A program made the position numbers and the translations under genes. The notes beneath the pieces were generated by a model that saw nothing but the letters and a program-made list of their open reading frames with translations, made no database searches and had not been told where the DNA came from. Shown in pieces: positions 51,001 through 63,000 of a DNA stretch of 64,000 nucleotides (positions within the stretch are counted from its first letter, which is position 1; the number at the start of each line of letters is the position of its first letter). The stretch comes from Apostichopus japonicus (Eukaryota > Echinodermata > Holothuroidea > Aspidochirotida > Stichopodidae), in NCBI RefSeq assembly GCF_037975245.1, contig NC_092567.1, positions 18,092,376-18,156,375 on the forward strand, given 5' to 3'.

Positions 51001-54000
51001 TTCTAAAAGTTTTCTCACCAAACAGTTTCCATGTAAGTTCTGTATACATGTAAAGTACAGTGTACGGTTAGCTCTGCACTGCCGAAAACGATCAAAACTA
51101 TTAGAGCAGAGGATTGGGAATTTTTGTTAGTGACTTTGTTTTACTCAATACTGTGTGTCATCTTTGAAGAGAAGTAGAAAAAAAAAAAAACCTACTCAGT
51201 CACGGCTAATGGACTCTATAAACTGCATGAACTGTACATAGTAGGTTTCACTATCAACTACTGTACAGTAACTTTACTGAAACTTAAAAAAAACAATTCT
51301 ATAGGTTACAACCCATTGTCAAGGAGCTGAAGAAATAACCGGATAAGGAAACCTGGATAAAGGATGTAACTTGCCAAAAAGAATATATCTAAATTATGAA
51401 TCTGGTCCAATTTGTGAGCTTGCAACAAAACCTAAAACTGCAGTACATTTAATATGGCATCATGCCCAAAGTGAGACCACACTATGCAGATCTACTACAT
51501 TCAGGTTTCAGTATTGACCAGTTTTATATATACCCCACATGTATGCAATAATCACTTACCTAAGTACTTTAATTGACTACATATTCAATAAAGTAACGGT
51601 CATGTAATAAATGTTCACATGATGAATTGACTAATATTTTTTTTTGCATGTGGGTTGATAGATGACTAATAAAAAAAAAATGTCCCTAATTCGAAGGTCA
51701 TACGTACTGCACCTACTGTACTACCCACACATTCTATTATCCGTTCAATACTCGTGCCTACTGAGTGATTTTGAACACTTTCATATCCTTTAATAGTGTA
51801 GCCAGCGGCATACAGTATTAAGTACTGTATGTGTTCACAGTACTCTACATACAGTGTAATATGTACAGTAGTTAGTGCACAGTACTATAGTCATGGCGTA
51901 TTTTCATGCCCTATGATAATTGGGGGCACACTTCCAACCCGACCACACATATATGCCTAAGCAGTCAGGTCATACTTTAACAGCTCTCTTCTGTGTAAAC
52001 AGAGCTCTTCATCTTCTACTCACAGCATTAAACTGACATTTGTTTGTACATGGTCACTAAATAGGGTGCATTGCTGCAGCAGTGTTTTGATTGGATTCAT
52101 TAATGATAACTCTAGGAGCTCTAGTGTTTTACTCACATGACACAAACAATCAGTGCTATTTATCATACACAATTTTTAATATCAGGATAAAAACCAGCAG
52201 GAAATGGTTTAGGATAATACTTGAACTAGGATTGGGAGGGGGAGGGTGGGGGGATTTATGTGAAAAGGGGATACTGTAGCTTAGTTTTCAACAGGCTTTT
52301 TCTTTTTGGAACCAGGGGCCACTGGAGGGTAACTGGGGCTCTCCATTGCCTGAAATGCATCAAATTCCTTACTCATATCTAGAACTATCACAATTGAACA
52401 AGGTTGCACATCTAGTAGTATGTAGTAGGATAACTTTTTAATGAGCTCTCTGCTGTTCTAGTTTTTGCGTAGAAACAACCAAATACACCCAAGACTTGGG
52501 TATTTTATGAGGGCTGTTTGGTAAGTTACTGTATGGGAGCTGTTTGGTTGGCTATGGGAGCTGTGTGGTAAGGATAGTTTGATATGTTATATTAGCTCAC
52601 ATCTACTGTACACCCCACCCACTATTTTCACCCGTAAAGTGGTCACCTACTGTATAAACACAGTTTCGTCAAATTTAGAGCAAAAAATGTCTTAATATTG
52701 TCTTTAGCAATCTCGATTGTCAACAAATTGATGCCACTGTAACAAACAGATCGATTGTGGTCACATCACAATACAACTTATTAAGGTAAACAGAGAAAAT
52801 GATCAAACTTCCTTCCCCCATGTTTAATCATTTTCTCTCTGTGCTCATGTTTAAGAACATTAAACAGTTAATTATGTACTGTATATACATTACTGTACAT
52901 GTGCAGTATTATAAGCTGGTCTGGCTAGATTTCAGGCTTGATTTCAGGCTAGATGTCAGGCCAGATCTCAGGCCAAATGTAAGGCTTTATACAGCTACAG
53001 TACGTAGGGAACAATTTAATGCTTAGATCTGACATACAGTACAATCTATATCCATTTGGTAGCTTTTAAAGTCTTGGTTTATTTTTTAAATTTACTAAAA
53101 ATGAATAAGGTAGCTTGTGTATGAATACTGCGATGCACAGTATATGTACATCTCTGCATATAATTGTAGCGACCGGTTCCAATTTTTAACGTTATTTTGT
53201 GATACTCATATTATGTACATTAATTATTCCTCGATTTACTGTACTGTACAGTATATACAATAAATCATTCGATCCTTTCTTCTGTACTGGTACCTCTCTG
53301 AATAATTGTAACGACTGGTTCAATTTTGTTCACGGTACTTTGTGATACATTACTACATTAATTATACCTTGGATTACATACTGTACAGTCCAATAAATCA
53401 TTCAATCCTTTATTCCGTACTCGAGTGGCAAGAATCATGTATACAGTATATAGTATAATATCATACACAGTCGTAGTCACATGACACAACCACACAAATT
53501 TCAAAACTGTCATTTTGACCGGTAAGGAGGTTTCAAATGCTTTGTCAGTTTGTAATAAGTTGCACATGTGACTCACAATTATACTTTTATATCTAACTAA
53601 ACTATTGACCAGCCTCTTTCACTTCACAAGGTTGCAAAACACACACACTCACACACCCAAGCAGATAAGTGTATATCCGGTGTCCTATAAAATTTCACAT
53701 GTACAGTACACTAATTCATAAACTAAGTGGTAAAACCTGTTCTATTGTGAAAGAGGTTAACTGGTTTAACCTGTACGTTGATTTCCTTTTATTCATGATT
53801 AGATGATCAAACAATGAACATTATGTGAGATCAAGCATGAATGAACAAGATCAATGACTGCATCGGGCACTGGTGATGAAACAGCTGCCGGATTTCGAGA
53901 GCGGTTTAGTCAAATCCATCAAGTACTGGACAATCCCCAAGGGCTATTTTTAGATCTAAATTCTCAAAATATTTATAATTTATATATTTGTTTAGCTTCC

Positions 54001-57000
54001 CACTGCTCAGACTGTGTAGTTGTTATTAATAAGGAAATAACTTACAGTATATACCTGTACATGTTATGTACTGTACTGTATGTATCAATAGCTGCTGTAT
54101 CAATATTAGTAGTATCAATATTAGCAATGTATGATTGAGGCATATATTGTAGGTTAATGTTCCCAAATAATAAGAGGGAGTTCAAAAATATGGGTTAATG
54201 TAGATAATGATGTGTTTGATGGAACCACCAAATCGCCCAATAGAAATAAGATTTTTTTTTTTTTAATATTCAAGATTAATGATGATCATACCCCGAAAAA
54301 TGCAACCGACGTACATGTACGTTGCCAGCTTGTGTGCCAGTAGGGGGAATTTTGTCTTTGCTCTCTAGTATACAAGTCAAAGTGATTCCTTGAACCATAT
54401 ATACATGTTATGTACTGTACTGTATGTATCAATAGCTGCTGTATCAATATTAGTAGTATCAATATTAGCAATGTATGATTGAGGCACATAGTGTAGGTTA
54501 ATGTTCCCAAATAATAAGAGGGAGTTCAAAAATATGGGTTAATGTAGATAATGATGTGTTTGATGGAACCACCAAATCGCCCAATAGAAATAAGATTTTT
54601 TTTTTTTTTTAATATTCAAGATTAATGATGATAATACCCCGAAAAATGCAACCGACGTACATGTACGTTGCCAGCTTGTGTGCCAGTAGGGGGAATTTTG
54701 TCTTTGCTCTCTAGTATACAAGTCAAAGTGATTCCTTGAACCACAGTCATTATTTCTGACGGAAACTAGCAAAATCTGAAACAATTTGAAATGGACTGTG
54801 TGTACGAGTGACGTGTCAGGTTTTTCACCAAAGTCCTTCCAACGTTACGAAAAATGAAAGCAACGGCAAATAACCGTTGTGTGGTACATACTAACCATAC
54901 AATAGGGAATATGTTTCTTGCTCACTATGACTATTCTTACTTTTCTGAGTGAAGAAAATACTCAGATTATGAGAAACATTCTGATTTTCCATTGTAGTTT
55001 TGTTATACAGTAGTACCGGTCCACTGTACGCTAAACATGACGGGAGTGTTTTTGTGTCCCCCTTTAAAGACATTTGCCTTCCTATGGCATCTTAACGGTA
55101 ATTCAGGTTAACAAATATTTTATCAAGGCATTCTGATTTTCCATTGTAGTTTTGTTATACAGTAGTACCGGTCCACTGTACGCTAAACATGACGGTAGTG
55201 TTTTTGTGTCCCGTATAATTTGCCTTCCTATCGCATCTATACGGTAATTAAGGTTAACAAATATTTTATCAAGTACTGGATGCATGTGTAGACAGAGGCC
55301 TACAAGTTCAAATTTCGACCGTTGTGTCTCAATAATATCAATGACACGCACTGTTGGTAAAACGAAAAACGGTCCTATGAGATCGAACAGGTAACAATCG
55401 TTAGAACTCAGAATACATTTTCAAGGACGGATATTCCAGAAACAGCATTAATTTGATAAGAGTCAAAAGGGGTAGACTATTTTTAGAAACGAGTATTGGT
55501 AAACGTAAATCTATAGTCAAGCACCCATAAAGCGCTACAGGTACCATAACAGTGAGGAGTTCATTTGACTAGAACTAAGAGACTGTACTTTAAAACCATC
55601 CTTTCTCAGGAGGCACCCAACAAATGGAATGCCTAAATCCTTTCAGGATAACAATACAAAAACTAGAACTACCAAAGATTCAGGGTTTTCCCTCTTTCCA
55701 TATCAGTGATTTTCAATTGCAGGGCAGATAATAAACTACGTCAGTCCATAAGTACAAAACTACAGTAATATCGTCTCTAAAGGGTAAACATTGCTGCTCC
55801 AATGAATAGTGTTAGATAATTGTGACCGCCGAGGGCATTGAACGGCTCAATGCATAAAACAGCTAAAACACCAGTTATTTGAGCAATATGCGTTGCAATC
55901 CTCCATATCTGTAACGTTGCATGAAGCATAGAAATATTGTCCACACGCATACAGTATATGGTACTAATACGGCTTTTCTGTCAGCATGTTGGCATATATA
56001 TTTTTCTTTTAGTTTTCTGATGTGTTTTGACTGCAAAAAACTGTAAGACAGGACTCAATGCCAACTATATAATATATACTGTACCTATATCAAAATATGT
56101 CACCAAAGACAGAACTAGTATTGTTCGATACAGGTGACAAATGCCTATACAGTGGAATTACTACCTTCCTTACCGGTTTTGAATTTCTTAGACTATACAC
56201 AATCAGCGTCCATAGCCTAGTGGTTAGGGTGTCTGCATATAAAGCGGGAGGCCTGGGTTCGAAACCCGGTGGAGGTTGGAAGTTTTTTCACTGTTCTGGA
56301 TTTTCCAACTCCTTACATTTTCAATATAGGTCTACAGTATAGGATACATATGAAGCTTAACAATATATGATTTAAATTGATTAATAATCAAAAGGAAAAG
56401 GAATACTATTGAGGCATATCCAACTGACATTTTTTATTTGTATCAGTGTATTCTGCAAAATGTGTGATTTCATACTAGTGTAGACCTTTAACTCTTCGAC
56501 AGTCATGGAGACTTATATACAGTAACTACAAGTCTTACAAATTAGCCCTACACATGTATATGGAACATGAGCACATGAGAACACAAGCGCATGTATGGAC
56601 ATTACCGACGATCACACCCGACAATCACACCCAACGCCCAACGCCCAACGCCCAACACCCAACGACTGTTGTTTCTGTTAACAATCGGTGCCTGTTTAAT
56701 ACTGTAGGTTCAATGAATGGCACTAAAGCAGCAAAGGAAAAAAAATCTTTTGCGAACAATTCTGCCAGGCTGACTATGTACAGGTCAGTTACCAGTTCAC
56801 TCTAGGCATGGGTAGAACAAGTGTTCTGAGGTTGTGAGGGGACAGGTAAGCAAGAAAAGCTAAGGATATTATTTCCTTCCATCATGTAATCAACATAAAA
56901 GCTGTGTGATATCACTAGTACATGTACAGTTCAGTATATGAGTAGGAAACAGCAGGGGTTTCCTGCCTGCATGGAGAAGGCAGAACGACCCACCAACACA

Positions 57001-60000
57001 TGCATAGACTTGTACCCTCGTTAAAGATGACGATGACAAAAAAAAAAACATGAAAATATGAAGAAAGAAAAAAAGAAGATTGTCAACTTTAGTGTAGCGG
57101 GTATTGGCTTAAGTGTGTAATCCAATGGTCAGAATATATAACTTACCTATTCCTAAGCTTCTGGAAGGGTCATGCCTTACTACTGGAATGCTGTTTGGAA
57201 GATTCACCCTACTCGGCTGGTCAGTGATGTCCATTTCCCTAGGTAACGACGAGGTGGATCCACTGGAAGTCGAGTGCAGAGATGCGGTCTCCGTAGAGGA
57301 ATACCTGTCACGGCTGCTGCGTTTAATTTCGACGTTGTTGGCTATCACGGTGAGGGTTCCGACCTTAGTCACGGAATGGCACAAACATTTCTCTTGGTTG
57401 AGAGTGCTGGATATGTCGGACCCTTCCTCGGGAGGGTAAGTAGCGAAGGAGTGATTGCGATCGAAACTGGGATGAGGGGGTCTAGCTAAGATGTCAAATT
57501 GATGACTTTGATCTTGGCGGAATAATTTGCCATCTGTATTGCGGCGGAGAGAGAAGGAGAGGGTTAAAAAAAAAGAATGAGAAAGTTAAATTTTGGACTT
57601 TTTGACTGAACTACTCTATATACTAATTTCTAGGCTGTTTGGAAGCATTTCTAAAAAGGCACCAACCAGGTTACTAAATATCAGAGTGTATTTTGAAAAA
57701 GACAAAAGGATATATATATTTTAAAAAGACAAAATGCTGTTACAGTTAACCAGGTGGTTTGATGATGAAGACAACGACGAAGATGATGATGATGAGGCAG
57801 TTAATTTTACGACACTTTTAAATGATCACGAATGTGGGAGAGGTCCGCAAGGGCTTATGGAGTACGACTTTCACAGACCCGAAACCTCCTGATTGCTTCA
57901 TTTCTTAAAATGCCACCGCCTTTATCCACTCGGCCACAGCTACGTTTTGTGACTTTATTGGTAACTGTAACAGCCTCCAGTGAACTAATTATCAAACTTT
58001 CCCATAAACTGTACATGCACAGTACCTCAAACCTACTGGATTGATTTACACCCATACAGGGATACTGGACACTTTATAGCCTGGTTAACTTCCTGAATGG
58101 TAGATTAAGAAGGAGGAGAAAATGGCAGAGTCCCAGCGAAAGTGGATTACAAGCACAGCAGACGGAGACAGGTAAGTGAGGAGCGAAGGCGAAGAATGGT
58201 TTTGATTTTTGAAGAATTTTGTGGATTCAGAGGGTAAAGAAGAGGCACTGGGGTGGTAGTCCGAGCAGACCGTACGCTGTCATGTATAAAGAGGTTAGCA
58301 GTTTTTGTACGATGGAGAAAATAGGTTCAGAGTGAAGTCAATTTGAAGAGTGACATTGAGAAGAACTGTGGTGATCTAGCCAGCAGTGACTAATAAGTTA
58401 CATTACACTGACTGGTTAAGTAAGCACACTGCGGTGGTATATCACTCAGTGGGAGGGACTAGAGCAATGGTATTCTTTGTTTATTTAATCTTTTGTTCTA
58501 ATCTTAATCGGATGAATCTGGGGGTCGGAGATATACGGGTCTGTTCACGTTAAAGCGCCCAATTTGGTTGCCTGAGGTACCAAATTTTCAAATTACAGTA
58601 AAGAACTTCTATTCTAAGTAAATAACATAACTAATATCTTCAATTTATGAATCAGAATTGACCAGAGCTTAAACTATTCTGGAAATTATATTCAAGATGG
58701 TTGAAAGTGAGACAATCTATAAATTTTCCAAAATTTGTTCTTTTTTTAATGGTGGTGTGTCATTCCATTGCTGCTACATTTGGGTATTCTGTTTTTATTT
58801 TCTTTATTAACACAAAATTTGCTATTGTAAGACAAGTTTTCAATGATATCGATGATGTTTTTTAAAAAATATTCGAGTATCATTAGAAAATATTCAATTT
58901 TTCCTGAAATAAAGTTAAAAAGTTTTTCTTTAAAGAACAAAATTGAAATTAATAGCAACAATTATACCACAAAATTAAACCACAACATAAGCACATATAT
59001 TAACCAAAAGCTGAAAATTCTGGGTCATGTCCTCTCAGAATTTTTTTTTTCTTGACTCTTGTTTCGGACATCACCCCTCCAAAATGATCTTGTTTCGGAC
59101 ATCACCCACCAATGATTTACCTAATATATTAAACCTAATCTTTAGTAATAAACCAAATGATGTTCATTTCATGGCAATAATGAATAGAAAAGCATTTTAG
59201 TAAGTTGTTACCTGTACCAAAAGAGATCTATGGACCCTTCCTAGGTTCCAAGTTCAAAACAAAGAAAAGGGATACAAGTGATCCAAGTGATCAACAAGAC
59301 ATTTATTATACGAAGGCCATGCTTGTTAATACTTAGCAATATATATCAGTACATCACGATATGTGATGATAACAAGCAGCATCAAATTCATTTGAAATAA
59401 TGAAAAATGCAAACATTTGTTTTATAGATTTGCATAAGACTGTCTTGGACTATGTTTCGGACATCACCACAACTGTATTAGGACATCACTGTAATGTTTT
59501 CTACACAAAGCATATCATATCAAAAGTTAAATTTGTAACAAAGGGGTCTTTGTTGTTGACAAGCTACCTACAAGGTATAATGACAGTTTTGAACTTATTA
59601 TAGTTCAAATTCTCAGTGTTTATTACAAGTTACTTTATGAGCGTTTCGGACATCACTGAATGTTTCAGACATCACCTTGGAAAAATGTTCACAAAGCTGC
59701 ATAACAATAATACATATTTCAGCAGGTAACAACAATATGAAGTAATATTTTTGCTATTCAAACCTGTTCAAGCTACAAAAGTCTGCTTCAATATAGACAC
59801 AACAGTCAGACAGTACTTAGCAGATTTACACTAGATATTATGAATTTTTGAGGGAATGCAGTTTATTAAAACACCATAGACTGGGAAATCAACAAGGTGT
59901 ACTGAAAAATAATGGCACTGTAAATTCTTGGGAAAACAAATGCCCTGAGGCACATATTTCAAATTGAACATCTGGACAGAGCCGATAGGTGAAAAGATAG

Positions 60001-63000
60001 GTGATAAGTGAAAATCTGAAGGCTTGGTGTAAATGATAACCCCATTTAATGTTAATGAATTATCACTGTTTACTACATACTCAATTCATACATATCCAGA
60101 ATACACACATTTAGTTTAGATCTTCCTGCAAGCAGGAACTCGCAAAGAAGCCATCATTGGCTTATCAAAGCCGCAAGCTGACCGAAGTCAGTCTCTTAGA
60201 TTCATTTTTAACGACCATGATTATGAATTGTCAACAACTCTGTAACTGGACGACATTCATTAATCTTGGAGTGACACAAACTCGGGACCTGATGATTGAA
60301 AGGCACTGGCGTTAACCACTGCGCAAACACTCCATAACACTCCACATAGTGACCATTCATTGATCACCATTTGCATAAAGTTAATCTCTGCTTCACCACA
60401 TTCATTACCTGTCCAGCATGCCATTTGCATTGGCAAGCGTTCACCAACACTTCCCAGACATCAACTTTTACATTATTTTGCAGAAAATGGTATTACTATT
60501 GACTGCAAATAAATTTTTCCCCAAAAGGGTTATAGAATTCTTTTTATCTTTTACGGTTTCCACATTTCCATCATTACCTAGATGAGGTGTGCAATAATTG
60601 AAACAAACAGCAAATATTTACCATTTAATAAATACAGATGTACACAGGAGACATCCCTACATAGCTAATTTGGCACCCACCTGTTGTAGCTAGTATCATT
60701 GAGTCTACTATTTAAACAATTTTCAGAAGGGAGGTATCATAACCTAAACTCCACTAGAATGCTTGGTCCTATTTTGTAATGTCAGCAATAACAACTATTT
60801 TGCACCCCTTCAAATGGTACCCACCCACTCCCACCCCCTCCCCATGCACCTTTGAGCTGGATCTGCCAATGTTGAAGATTGCTTCCACTGGCCCCAGCTA
60901 AGCAACAGTAGTATCCTATACGAGTAGTACTATAAGTACTACAGTAGTTTAAATATCCTTCTTTATCGAGATTCATCATTATGCCTTGGCTATTATGATG
61001 TGAAAAACAAGTATTCATGGTTTGTACAAATACTCCTTGTCACATATGAATTAAATGATTTACTTTGTAAGATTGTTACTATTTAAGCTTATGGCCTAAA
61101 CTTACATTTAAGTATAAGGCTTAGGTGTTATGGTATAGAGCAGCTCAGCAAATTGTTCAGCTTTATCCTAAAGTTTCATCATGATACTGTAAATATCTGT
61201 ATATTGTACATATCACTAAAGATCTGAAGTCTCAGTGAAGCAACTCGGAATGAAAACATGGTCATGCATGCATGATGCACCACTCTGTGTATATTAATAC
61301 TGTTGACACCATCGAGTAAACCTGGAGGTTTCATCACACAGTAAATCCGTGTACCAGTCAAAGAGGGTCATGTGCTGTAATGTGTTCCAGGGTGGTACTA
61401 ATAATCTGATATACTGCATTAATCTCCACATTGCCCATTGTTATTTACTAACTAGTACAGTAAATGTATATTTCGGCTTAGAGCAGCAGACAACACACAG
61501 TTACCTAGCAATGTCTGTACCTTAACATTATAGTTATAGTCGTTGACCAACATTTATAGGTTAGATCACCAGACACGTTCCACGGTCCTACTACTTAGAT
61601 AACATCTTCCCAAAATACTGGTAGCTTTTCTTGACAATCATCAAGTTCCCATCAACAGTTAAACTGCTCTGACATAGGGTGTTATAGATGCACACTGAGT
61701 CCATATCATATAGAGCGACAGACGACACTGAACAGTGTTCAGTTTTTCAAAGTGACGTTGACATACTATGCTGTAGACCAGGGTTGTCCAACCTACGGCC
61801 CGCGGGCCACAGTCCGGCCCGCCGCAGGGTTGCGTCCGGCCCGCCAGAGAGGCTCTACGGTGTGAAATTTAGTGAGCAGATTTATTGATAACAATTTGAA
61901 GCTATATAATCAATCATTCGAACCTTCTGGGTCCAAAAAAAAACTTCATACAGGTCAGTTTGTATGACACTCTCTCAGCGGAGGGGAGGGGAGGGGGGCC
62001 GGCTGGACTGTTTTATCAGGAAGGAAAATAAGTTAGTGCGCTCCACGCGCAGTGCTCACATTTTGTTGCCTTAGGCTTTGCGCAAAAAGTCGAAAAATCG
62101 AGCGAATGGTTCATACGGCCCCCTACTTCATCATAATCATTCCATGTGGCCCTCCTCTGCAAAAGGTTGGACAACCCTGCTGTAGACCGATGTGATAGAA
62201 ACACGAGCTACTGTGCTACAAAACTCGTCTAGGCCTATTCCAATTGTGTGTAATTAACTTTACAATTATCAATATGATCTTGGGAAACATCAAATTGGTA
62301 CCGCCATGGAAGCTGAAACACATCACATGACAGTCCATGCATGGTACCCACATGCCCTTTGATGTAGTTCTTCTAGCCTATAAAAAGGCTTTCTATGGTT
62401 GTGACAAATAGCTTGATTCAAGCTATAGCAGACAATTACAGCATAACCTGTACTTTCTAATGTACTGTACTGTATACTGTGATGGTATCCTGATACATGT
62501 TATGTCAGAAAAAATTTCACTAAACGTTTTTTTTACTTCTTCAGTACTAAATGATGGAAAATTGTAGTGTTAATGATGTCAGTTCTAGAAAAATCCAAGT
62601 AATTTGATGTTCCCAGTAACATTCATACCCAAATATGTAGAATATCATTTTAGACTTGTCACAAGTCATCAAAAGATGAATACATGTTGGTCAAATGACA
62701 CCAAAAGTTAAGAAGCATTCTGTTGTAGGATCTTAGTGTATTCTAGCACACTGAAATCAACCAATTAAACCATTCAGTTGAAACTAGTGCTGTTTTACAA
62801 TATGTTGGATTCACAAAAGTGATGTCCGAAACACATGGTGATGTCCGAAACATACTTTTAAGGTTATTTTGCTATAATATTTGGTACAAGATGGATAAAG
62901 TTTTGAGTAGTGCAGTATGTATGTTTGTAACAATAGAACTTGTCATAATATATGAAGTGCTCATCTATTGTGTCTTTTTTTCAAGCAACATAAAGTAGTA

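Larger units (their letters stand above)
48850..57140. other. Large SEFIR gene intron
   Basis: Over 8 kb without an exon; the flanking exons join in phase. Enriched in TGTACAGTA-type words, with the two tandem duplications and a tRNA-like head near 56.2 kb. Confidence 0.6.

Noticed and set aside
53854..54138. A plus-strand frame with a plausible-looking N-terminal part
   Set aside because: The frame runs into the repeated 344-bp duplication and Tyr/Ile-rich low-complexity sequence; no family recognised.
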